From: Clostridiales bacterium UBA3758
GTDB lineage: Bacteria; Bacillota; Clostridia; Oscillospirales; Oscillospiraceae
NCBI GenBank assembly: GCA_002371675.1
Contig: DFGE01000017.1
Span: 1-5,759 of the forward strand
Length of the DNA stretch: 5,759 nt
Reading direction: 5' to 3'
Part shown: positions 1 through 5,327 of the stretch, in pieces
Layout: each line of letters opens with the position of its first letter
Position numbering within the stretch: position 1 is the stretch's first letter
Position numbers and translations under genes: made by a program
Notes under the pieces: generated by a model
Told to the model about the DNA's origin: nothing
The model's database searches: none
The model's input: the letters and a program-made list of their open reading frames with translations, nothing else

Positions 1-16
1 GAACGCAAGCGTTTAC

Positions 17-45
17 TTGACAAGGGGCATGCGCCTTTTTATAAT
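17..45 (+). promoter_or_regulatory. Sigma-70/SigA promoter of the folate riboswitch-folT transcript
   Basis: A -35 box TTGACA (17-22) and a -10 box TATAAT (40-45), both exact consensus matches, are separated by exactly 17 bp. The predicted transcription start is near 52, about 15 nt before the riboswitch aptamer. A fully consensus promoter fits a gene whose control is imposed after initiation, by the riboswitch. Boxes and spacing are seen directly; activity is inferred. Confidence 0.9.
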
Positions 46-66
46 AGGGTTGCAAACCAATGAAGG

Positions 67-166
67 GTGTCAGAGTAGGAGCTGCGCGTTGGCCTTGGCC
101 TGGAGTGCCGCGGAATGGGAAGTTGCCCGCGGACGAAATCGGTGCTGTCTCCGCTTCCGCTGCCAC
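67..166 (+). promoter_or_regulatory. Tetrahydrofolate (THF) riboswitch aptamer
   Basis: This matches the Firmicutes THF riboswitch class (folT leader) by its conserved islands, recalled from the family: AGAGTAG (72-78), GCGTT (86-90), the hairpin-loop segment with TGGGAAGTTG (116-125), ACGAA (133-137), CGGTG (140-144) and the CCGCTTC-type closing segment (151-157). P3 is a perfect 6-bp stem, 108-113 with 127-132, around a 13-nt loop. P1 can form from 67-73 with 160-166, six pairs and one mismatch. The gene downstream encodes a folate transporter and a folate enzyme, as expected. One odd point is that the stretch between GCGTT and P3 (91-107) is longer than I recall for typical members. The sequence match is strong; exact P1/P2 pairing is my manual fold. 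Confidence 0.9.
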
Positions 167-191
167 ACGAGAGGAAACTCCCTGCGTGGCA
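161..191 (+). promoter_or_regulatory. Candidate antiterminator of the THF riboswitch
   Basis: TGCCAC (161-166), the 3' strand of aptamer P1, is perfectly complementary to GTGGCA (186-191). This 6-bp helix cannot coexist with P1 and takes four bases (185-188) from the terminator-like stem downstream. Inside its loop a small GAG-GAAA-CTC hairpin (171-180) can form with a GNRA-type tetraloop, occupying part of the sequence that would otherwise pair with the Shine-Dalgarno. The complementarity is seen directly; the switching role is inferred. Confidence 0.6.
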
Positions 192-214
192 ACCGTCACG
201 AAAGGGGGTTTTTT
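178..214 (+). terminator. Riboswitch-controlled terminator / RBS-sequestering hairpin
   Basis: CTCCCT (178-183) pairs with AGGGGG (203-208; one G-U pair), and inside it CGTG (185-188) pairs with CACG (197-200), with a small internal mismatch between. Six T residues (209-214) follow at once, so the hairpin has the form of an intrinsic terminator. Its 3' arm, AAAGGGGG (201-208), is also the Shine-Dalgarno of the gene starting at 216, so the same structure could hide the ribosome binding site. With THF bound, P1 would hold 160-166 and let this hairpin form, switching expression off. Structure is from manual pairing; whether it stops transcription, translation or both is open. Confidence 0.7.
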
Positions 215-215
215 G

Positions 216-1262
216 TTGAAGCTCAATACCCGCAAGCTCGTTGTCCTCTCCATGCTGATCGCCGTGGAGATCGTGCTGTCGCGCTTTCTCTCGATCAGCG
301 CGTGGAATATCAAGATCGGCTTCGCGTTCCTGCCGGTCGCGCTCGCGGCGATGCTGTTCGGCCCGCTTGAGGCAGGGATCATTGGTGCACTGGCGGATCT
401 GCTGGGGGCGCTGCTCTTTCCCGTCGGCCCCTATTTCCCCGGCTTCACCCTCACCGCGTTCCTGATGGGCGCGGTGTACGGGCTGTTCCTGCGGCGCGAT
501 CAGCGCATGGGGAGTATACTCCTCGCCGTCGGCGTGCACGAATTCGCGCTGAGTCTGCTGCTCAACACCCTCTGGATCTCCGTCCTCTACTCCTCGCCCT
601 TCCTGCCGCTGCTCGTCTCGCGGCTGCCGCAGGTCGCCGTACTGTCGGTCGTGCAGGTCGTGGTGATCCGGCTGCTCGCAAATGCGCTGCCGCAGCTGCG
701 CCGCCTGCTCCCGCAGGGGAAGGCCGAGCAGCGCAAGGCCGCCCTCGCCGCGCGCAGAGCGCTCAGCAGGGAGCAGCGCCGCGAGGCCAGCGCCGCGATC
801 TGCGCCGCTCTGCTCGAGCTGCCGGAGCTGCGCGCCGCTGGAACGATCCTGAGCTACAGCGCCCTGGGCGACGAGGTGGATCTCGCCGCGCTCACAGAGC
901 AGCTCGGCGCGCGGATCGCCCTCCCCCGCTGCCTCGACAGGCAGACGATGGAGGCGCGCATCCCCACCGGCCCCTGTAAACGCGGTCCCTACGGCATCCG
1001 CGAGCCGGACCCCGCCGCGTCGGAGCTCGTCGCGCCGGAGGAGATCGACCTGGTGCTTGTCCCCTGCGTCGCCTTTGACAAGAACCGAAACCGGCTCGGC
1101 CACGGCGCGGGCTATTATGACCGCTATCTCCCGCTCTGTACGCGGGCGAAATGTATTGCCGTTGCCTTCGAGGCGCAGCGGCTCCCCCGTGTCGTCACCG
1201 ATGCGCATGACCGGCGCATGGACGCCGTCGTCACGGAAAAGAAGTTCTATCTGCCCGAATGA
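216..1262 (+). CDS. folT: FolT-type folate ECF transporter S component fused to 5-formyltetrahydrofolate cyclo-ligase
   Basis: Residues 1-165 are a hydrophobic FolT-like S component, the membrane subunit that binds folate and works with the shared EcfA/A'/T energising module. It has about six membrane segments, with KIGFAFLPVALAAMLFGP near residue 33 and the family-like PVGPYFPGFTLTAFLMG region at 69-85. Residues 169-348 are a full-length 5-formyl-THF cyclo-ligase (5-FCL), which uses ATP to turn 5-formyl-THF into 5,10-methenyl-THF: a basic N-terminal helix (KAALAARRALSREQRR), YGIREP (259-264), the hallmark VPCVAFDKNRNRLGHGAGYYDR region (282-303) and HDRRMDAVVTE (331-341). All signature segments are present, so both halves look functional. 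The start is TTG 216, seven nt after AAAGGGGG (201-208). The frame stays open back to an ATG at 60, but that stretch is the riboswitch. No EcfA/T genes are nearby, so this is a group II ECF system. The cyclo-ligase half should face the cytoplasm. Confidence 0.93.
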   Translation: MKLNTRKLVVLSMLIAVEIVLSRFLSISAWNIKIGFAFLPVALAAMLFGPLEAGIIGALADLLGALLFPVGPYFPGFTLTAFLMGAVYGLFLRRDQRMGSILLAVGVHEFALSLLLNTLWISVLYSSPFLPLLVSRLPQVAVLSVVQVVVIRLLANALPQLRRLLPQGKAEQRKAALAARRALSREQRREASAAICAALLELPELRAAGTILSYSALGDEVDLAALTEQLGARIALPRCLDRQTMEARIPTGPCKRGPYGIREPDPAASELVAPEEIDLVLVPCVAFDKNRNRLGHGAGYYDRYLPLCTRAKCIAVAFEAQRLPRVVTDAHDRRMDAVVTEKKFYLPE

Positions 1263-1271
1263 ATCGGCTGC

Positions 1272-1313
1272 AAAAAGGATGAACTCCCGATCTGCGGGAG
1301 TTCATCCTTTTTT
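1272..1313. terminator. Bidirectional intrinsic terminator between convergent transcripts
   Basis: A perfect 13-bp GC-rich stem, 1277-1289 with 1295-1307, has a 5-nt loop (ATCTG). It is flanked by AAAAA (1272-1276) and TTTTTT (1308-1313), so A-T pairing extends the stem to 18 bp and supplies a T tract on either strand. It lies 9 nt after the folT fusion stop and 21 nt after the stop of the minus-strand DUF4129 gene, and serves both. Confidence 0.95.
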
Positions 1314-1334
1314 GACGGAGAGACGCGCGATCCT

Positions 1335-2519
1335 TTACTGCCGCTCGCGGAAGCTGCGGCGAATGGCCTTGAGCAGAGCCTCCGCTCTGCGGGCGTCCTT
1401 CGCGCCTCCGCTCTCCGCATAACGTGCGCGGAGATAGAGCTTGCGCAGCTCCTCCGCCTCGCTCGCCCCAGGCTGGCCGGCGGCCTTTTGCTGCACCTCC
1501 AGCGAGGTCTCGCTGGGCCGCAGCTGCAGCGCGGCGCCGCTCTCGAGCAGGAGCAGATAGCTTCGGTAAGCCTCGCGCACACGGTTGGCAGAGAGCGTGA
1601 TGCGGCGGCGAGCCGGGCTCTTCTTCTCCTCGCGCTGCTCTGGGAAATACTCCATATCGCCGACATAGGACGGCGTTACGCGCCTGCGCCGTCTGAGGAG
1701 CAGCACGATCAGCACGATGGCCAGGATGACAAACAGGATCGTCACGAGCGTCGGCAGGACATTGCCTGTCCACTGCTGCGGGGCAAGCTGTTCCAGTTCC
1801 CCCGGCTCGACTGTCGGGATCGGCGATTCGCTGGGCGTGGGCACAGCATCCCCGTATGCCTCTTGCTCGATCTCCGGGAACGTGGCGTTCTCCATCAGCT
1901 TGCCGAAAAGCCAGCCAAGTGCCAGAAAGAACCAGCGAGCCGGCGCGAGCAGGATATCCGGCCGCGTCAACGCGCCGCCGACGAGGAAGCCTCCACTCAC
2001 GCCGATCGCAACGGTGAGCAGCGCCCCGGAAATGCTGACGAAGCGCAGCCGCGTGCCGGAGCCCGGCGTGCGGAGCATCCGCAGTCCGATCACCGCAAGC
2101 AGCACAAAGAGCAGCAGAAGCACAATGAATTTCGTCTTCGGCGGCGTGCTCAGCGCGGCCGGGAGCATAAAGGCCAGCGCACAGCCGATCAGCACGCGCA
2201 TGAAGAGCACGGTGCGCTCCTCATCCCAATCAAAGCGATCGAGCGCGGCGAGCAGCGTCATCACGAGCGGAACCGGAACAAAAAAGATCCAGGCGCGGCC
2301 GAAGGGCAGAAGCAGCAGGCTCAAAAAGGGCAGCGGCGAGAGTGCGATGCGCAGCGCGGGGGTATAGCGGAACTGCTGCGTAAGAAGCAGCATTCCGAAG
2401 CTCAGCGCAAGCGCCAGCAGCATTGCGCCGAGGGCGTCTTCAAAGAGATTCAGCAGGCTGAGAGCGGCGAAATACAGCGCGGCGTCCGCCGTGCACAAAA
2501 AGGCTACTGCGGCTTCCAT
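1335..2519 (-). CDS. Polytopic membrane protein with DUF4129-like C-terminal domain
   Basis: A 394-residue protein, last gene of the MoxR-DUF58 operon. Residues 10-206 hold about seven or eight hydrophobic helices. An acidic, proline-rich stretch follows (211-252, e.g. PTPSESPIPTVEPGE), then one more membrane helix (256-275) ending in a run of arginines (276-280). The soluble tail (about 311-389) resembles DUF4129: an AYRSYLLLLESGAALQLRPS segment with the G...RP.ET pattern, and a closing LYLRARYAE stretch. In related operons this position is often held by a TgpA-like transglutaminase-DUF4129 protein; I see no transglutaminase Cys-His-Asp core here, so this is a shorter variant. ATG 2519 is preceded by AAGGAG (2528-2533, minus strand) at 8 nt, and the gene overlaps DUF58 by 16 nt, which suggests translational coupling. 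Function is unknown; a role in envelope assembly or secretion with its partners is inference. Confidence 0.8.
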   Translation of the reverse strand: MEAAVAFLCTADAALYFAALSLLNLFEDALGAMLLALALSFGMLLLTQQFRYTPALRIALSPLPFLSLLLLPFGRAWIFFVPVPLVMTLLAALDRFDWDEERTVLFMRVLIGCALAFMLPAALSTPPKTKFIVLLLLFVLLAVIGLRMLRTPGSGTRLRFVSISGALLTVAIGVSGGFLVGGALTRPDILLAPARWFFLALGWLFGKLMENATFPEIEQEAYGDAVPTPSESPIPTVEPGELEQLAPQQWTGNVLPTLVTILFVILAIVLIVLLLRRRRRVTPSYVGDMEYFPEQREEKKSPARRRITLSANRVREAYRSYLLLLESGAALQLRPSETSLEVQQKAAGQPGASEAEELRKLYLRARYAESGGAKDARRAEALLKAIRRSFRERQ

Positions 2520-3592
2520 GCGTTCGTCTCCTTTCCCTGCCTGTCCGGAAGCAGATGCTCACTGCCGTAACAGGCGGCTGGCTCCGCGCCAGTCTGTTCC
2601 GCGATCCACGCCATGGCGCGCTCGCATTCTCCGCCGGGCCGCGGGGCAATCAGCAAAAGGTCGCTCCGCAGGCCGCGCTCCTCGAGCACTTCCTCCGCGA
2701 GATCCCCGACCGTGCGGAACTCCGTCGGCCGTGCACGGCCGATTCGCTCCAGAATGTCCTTGAGATGCGCCTCGCCGATGCCGGAGCCGACGGAGAAGAG
2801 ATCGCCGTTGGAATAGAGCGCATAGGGGATCTTCTGATCCTCCAGCTGCTCCGAAAGACTGCGCGTGAGAGAGAGGACGGCCTCGCGCTCGGCCTCACTG
2901 CCGGAGAGATCGACCAGCAGGGAGGCGCTCGGCTCCGCTGTATGGTCGTTCTCGCGCACCATGAGGCTGCCGCGCCGCGCCGTCTGCTTCCAGGCGATCT
3001 GCTTCATGGGCTCATGCCCGGTGTAATCCCGGAAACCGACCGTCAGCGAGGGATCGTCATGCAAAAAGCGGCGCACGGACACCGAGCCGAGCAGCCCGCT
3101 CGCGTTGAGAAAATCCTCCGCCCCGGGCGCCTGCCGCGCAGTCACGACCACTTTGCCCTTGGCCTTGCCGCTGATGAGCTCTTTGAACAGGCCGAGGAAA
3201 TCTCCGCATTCGATCACGTAATGCCCCGGGGAGACGACGCCGCGCTCCGGCAGTGAAAAACGCACGCGAAAGCGCGCGGAGGTGTGCGGCATGAGGGAGA
3301 GCGAGCGGCGCACACAGAGGCCGGGATAGGCCCGGTCGCGGTAACGGGCGGCCCATTTCGCATCCTCGCACAGCTCCGCCCCCTCCGCGAAGAAGAACCA
3401 GATACCCACGAAAAGCCGCGGGATGGCGGAGGAATTGGTGACTGTGACGGTGAGAGTGATCGTGCCGCCGGGCTCTGCGAGCGTCAGATCCGTCTCGCAG
3501 CGGGTGTGCAGCGCGCTCTTCGCCGTGCGGACGGAAAGGAGCTCCGCCGCGATCAGCGCGACGATGACGCCGAGGACAAGAAACGCGCTCAT
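2504..3592 (-). CDS. DUF58 domain-containing protein (VWA-like)
   Basis: A 362-residue protein with one N-terminal membrane helix (about 3-20), a beta-rich middle region (40-150) with the DFLGLF segment (131-136), and the DUF58 signature at 188-214, including RDYTGHEPMKQIAWKQTARR and LMVRE. This corresponds to the family's R-[DE]-Y-x-x-G-x-x-x-x-x-I-x-W-K-x-[ST]-A-R pattern. A VWA-like fold follows, with DLSGS at 228-232, a match to the metal-binding MIDAS motif DxSxS. Such proteins are paired with MoxR ATPases, which are thought to act as chaperones or remodelers of VWA-type partners. Many DUF58 proteins have two N-terminal helices; only one is clear here. The start ATG overlaps the moxR-like stop as ATGA. 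The only GAGGT upstream lies 15 nt away, so translation probably depends on coupling. The exact job is unknown. Confidence 0.88.
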   Translation of the reverse strand: MSAFLVLGVIVALIAAELLSVRTAKSALHTRCETDLTLAEPGGTITLTVTVTNSSAIPRLFVGIWFFFAEGAELCEDAKWAARYRDRAYPGLCVRRSLSLMPHTSARFRVRFSLPERGVVSPGHYVIECGDFLGLFKELISGKAKGKVVVTARQAPGAEDFLNASGLLGSVSVRRFLHDDPSLTVGFRDYTGHEPMKQIAWKQTARRGSLMVRENDHTAEPSASLLVDLSGSEAEREAVLSLTRSLSEQLEDQKIPYALYSNGDLFSVGSGIGEAHLKDILERIGRARPTEFRTVGDLAEEVLEERGLRSDLLLIAPRPGGECERAMAWIAEQTGAEPAACYGSEHLLPDRQGKETNAWKPQ

Positions 3593-4530
3593 AGCCGTTC
3601 GAGCGGGACCTCGACTTCGTCGAGCATCCTGCTCACAAAGCCCTCCGCATTCATGTCGCAGCGGCGCACAAGGGTCAGGCGATGCGGCAGCACGTAGGGC
3701 GCCTCGGCCTTCACATCCTCGGGGATGACATAGTCCCGCCCATTGAGGGCGGCGCGGATCTGGCTGGTCTTGTAGAGCGCGAGCGAGCCGCGGGTAGAGA
3801 CGCCGCAGCGCAGCAGCTCAGAGCTGCGGGTATAGGCCGCAAGATCCAGGATATAGCCCGCCACATCGTCCGACACGGCGACGTCACGGTATCCCTCGCC
3901 CAGGGCGCGGATCTCCTCTGGGCCGGTGACCGGCTGCAGTTCGGCCGCAAGATCTCTCGCGTCACGGCGGCGCAGCACGGAGATCTCCTCCTCCCGCTCC
4001 ATATAGCCCATGCGCAGCCGCATGAGAAAACGGTCCATCTGCGCGTCGGGCAGCGGGAAGGTGCCTGCGGATTCGATGGGGTTCTGGGTCGCCATGACGA
4101 GATAGGGCTCCTCCATCCGGTGCGTCACACCGTCGATGGAGAGCTGCTTCTCCTCCATTACCTCGAGCAGCGCGCTCTGCGAGCGCGGGGTGGCGCGGTT
4201 GATCTCATCAGCGAGAATGACGTTGGCAAAGAGCGGGCCGGGGCGGAACTCGAACACGCTCTCCTTCTGGTTGTAGAAATAGATGCCCGTGAGATCGGAG
4301 GGCATGAGGTCGGGCGTGCACTGGATGCGGCGGAATTTGCCTCCGATGCTCTGCGAAAAGGCGCGCAGCAGCATGGTTTTCCCGGTGCCGGGCAGATCCT
4401 CCACGAGCACATGCCCGCCCGCTATGAGGGCGACGGTCAGCTGGTCGATGATCTCGTCCTTGCCGACGATGACCCTGCCGACGTTTTCCCGCAGCTTCCT
4501 GCCGAACGAAACGAACGCTTCTGTATTCAC
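3589..4530 (-). CDS. MoxR-family AAA+ ATPase
   Basis: A 313-residue ATPase of typical family length. Visible motifs are Walker A EDLPGTGKT (44-52), the MoxR-typical QCTPDLMPSDLTG (70-82), Walker B ILADEINRA (105-113, D108/E109), sensor 1 MATQNPIE (146-153), LPDAQMDRF (160-168) and the sensor-2 region VSTRGSLAL, which matches the family's S-x-R-[AG] type motif. MoxR ATPases are thought to drive conformational change or metal insertion in VWA/DUF58 partners; its direct neighbour is such a partner. The start is GTG 4530, with AGGAG (4540-4544, minus strand) 9 nt upstream; no in-frame ATG lies near. It sits 47 bp after the NUDIX gene and overlaps DUF58 by 4 nt, so the genes probably share one transcript. 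The substrate is not known. Confidence 0.95.
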   Translation of the reverse strand: MNTEAFVSFGRKLRENVGRVIVGKDEIIDQLTVALIAGGHVLVEDLPGTGKTMLLRAFSQSIGGKFRRIQCTPDLMPSDLTGIYFYNQKESVFEFRPGPLFANVILADEINRATPRSQSALLEVMEEKQLSIDGVTHRMEEPYLVMATQNPIESAGTFPLPDAQMDRFLMRLRMGYMEREEEISVLRRRDARDLAAELQPVTGPEEIRALGEGYRDVAVSDDVAGYILDLAAYTRSSELLRCGVSTRGSLALYKTSQIRAALNGRDYVIPEDVKAEAPYVLPHRLTLVRRCDMNAEGFVSRMLDEVEVPLERL

Positions 4531-4570
4531 GGATCACAGCTCCTCTTCCTAATCTGTTGCAATATGTCCG

Positions 4571-4590
4571 CGCGCCGTCAGACCGGCGCG
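4571..4590. repeat. Inverted repeat spanning the NUDIX stop codon
   Basis: CGCGCCG (4571-4577) and CGGCGCG (4584-4590) form a perfect 7-bp stem with a 6-nt loop that contains the minus-strand TGA stop of the NUDIX gene (4578-4580). On the minus strand no T tract follows, so it is not a canonical terminator for that gene and read-through into the moxR-like gene is expected. The T-rich side (4593-4597) lies on the plus strand, where no gene precedes it. Confidence 0.5.
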
Positions 4591-5042
4591 TCCTTTTTCT
4601 TCAGATACTCGCGCAGGATCTTGCGGTGGCTCGTCACGAGGCGCTCCGGGAGAGCGTCCGGCCTGAACCACGCCAGGCGCACGGATTCACCGTCGTTGAC
4701 ACGCGGCTCGCCCGTCCAGGCACGGCAGGCAAAGGCGATATCCACCACATAATACTCGTCGCCGTTGGCGGCGCGGCAGAGATGCTCCGGCCCGGAGAGG
4801 ACGCCGATCAGCGAGAGCTCCTGCGCGCGCAGGGAGGTCTCCTCCTCGAGCTCGCGCTTCGCGGTATCCTCCGCGGCCTCGCCGAGCTCCATCAGTCCGC
4901 CCGGAAAGCACCAGCGGCCCTCCGGAAAGACGCGCTGCTGCAGCAGCAGCTCTCCCCTCTCGTTTTCGACCACGACCGTGCAGCCGCAGAGATTGATCCT
5001 GCGGTGACCGATCAGCGCTCGCAGCTCTTCAACATAAGCCAT
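4578..5042 (-). CDS. NUDIX hydrolase
   Basis: A 154-residue single-domain protein. The Nudix box spans 49-71: G49, E55, R63-E64-L65 and E67-E68, fitting Gx5Ex7REUxEExGU except that the last conserved glycine is serine (S70). The metal-binding glutamates are intact, so hydrolysis of a nucleoside diphosphate linked to another moiety is expected. The N-terminal half (YVEELRALIGHRR, then a strand ending LLLQQR) resembles the uncharacterised ADP-ribose pyrophosphatase-like housekeeping Nudix proteins of Firmicutes. The substrate cannot be read from the sequence. ATG 5042 has GGAGG (5049-5053, minus strand) 6 nt upstream. It is the first gene of the leftward transcript; a functional link to the MoxR module is not evident. 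Confidence 0.92.
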   Translation of the reverse strand: MAYVEELRALIGHRRINLCGCTVVVENERGELLLQQRVFPEGRWCFPGGLMELGEAAEDTAKRELEEETSLRAQELSLIGVLSGPEHLCRAANGDEYYVVDIAFACRAWTGEPRVNDGESVRLAWFRPDALPERLVTSHRKILREYLKKKDAPV

Positions 5043-5103
5043 ACTTTTCCTCCCCCCGCAGGCGCAGTGCGGCGTTTATTCCGTTCCCTGCCTTTACATT
5101 TGA

Positions 5104-5132
5104 ATTGTATCATATTCCCGCGCCGCGCGCAA
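5104..5132 (-). promoter_or_regulatory. Candidate extended -10 promoter for the NUDIX-moxR-DUF58-DUF4129 transcript
   Basis: On the minus strand, TACAAT (5109-5104) is preceded by TG one base upstream (5112-5111), an extended -10 element. A weak -35, TTGCGC (5132-5127), lies 17 bp away. The predicted start is near 5097, giving a leader of about 55 nt before ATG 5042. It is the best promoter match in the intergenic region on this strand. Confidence 0.65.
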
Positions 5133-5147
5133 GGGAGACGGTCTCCC
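5133..5147. promoter_or_regulatory. 7-bp dyad between divergent promoters, possible operator
   Basis: GGGAGAC (5133-5139) and GTCTCCC (5141-5147) are perfect inverted repeats around one G. The dyad abuts the -35 box of the leftward promoter and lies about 90 bp upstream of the rightward -35. With a 1-nt spacer it cannot fold as a stable RNA hairpin at full length, so a protein-binding dyad is the better reading. No regulator gene is in view. Confidence 0.4.
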
Positions 5148-5236
5148 AGGGCTTTACGGCGAGCGTTTCTCCCCGTTTTCCCCTGTACAAGAGCCGCCGA
5201 AGGGCTGATTCCCCCAATTTTTGTGTATTTTACTCA

Positions 5237-5265
5237 TTGAATCCGCGCTGCCAAGCTGCTATAAT
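5237..5265 (+). promoter_or_regulatory. Sigma-70/SigA promoter of the small Lys/Ala-rich protein gene
   Basis: A -35 box TTGAAT (5237-5242) and an exact consensus -10 box TATAAT (5260-5265) have a 17-bp spacer. The predicted start is near 5272, which puts the 5' stem-loop of 5273-5292 at the very start of the mRNA. Confidence 0.85.
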
Positions 5266-5272
5266 CCAACCT

Positions 5273-5292
5273 TGACACGAAAGAGCGTGTCA
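5273..5292 (+). promoter_or_regulatory. 5'-terminal mRNA stem-loop in the leader
   Basis: TGACACG (5273-5279) pairs perfectly with CGTGTCA (5286-5292) around the loop AAAGAG. The stem should begin at or within a base or two of the mRNA 5' end. Hairpins in this position are known to protect bacterial mRNAs from 5'-end-dependent decay. It has no T tract and lies 22 nt before GGAGG, so it leaves the ribosome binding site free. The stabilising role is inferred. Confidence 0.6.
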
Positions 5293-5327
5293 GCAAAGCA
5301 TTTCTGTGAAATCTGGAGGAATACACA

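Noticed and set aside
39..1208. Long minus-strand open frame opposite the folT fusion
   Set aside because: Its translation is arginine/glutamate-rich with no recognisable domain, and it lies antisense to a gene with clear family motifs. It is a high-GC shadow frame.
1488..2570. Long plus-strand open frame opposite the DUF4129 and DUF58 genes
   Set aside because: The protein is Gln/Arg/His-rich without domains or a good ribosome binding site; the opposite strand carries a membrane protein with coherent helices.
4571..4597. Hairpin plus T-rich stretch as a plus-strand terminator
   Set aside because: No plus-strand gene lies upstream to be terminated, and the T-rich bases are the Lys codons of the NUDIX C-terminus.
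3682..4752. Long plus-strand open frame opposite the MoxR-like gene
   Set aside because: The opposite strand holds all AAA+ motifs, and this frame spans two separate minus-strand genes and their junction, which marks it as a shadow.
5272..5277. TTGACA as a second -35 box near the small-protein gene
   Set aside because: At 17 bp downstream the sequence is AAAGCA, not a -10 box. The TTGACA is explained as part of the 5' hairpin arm.
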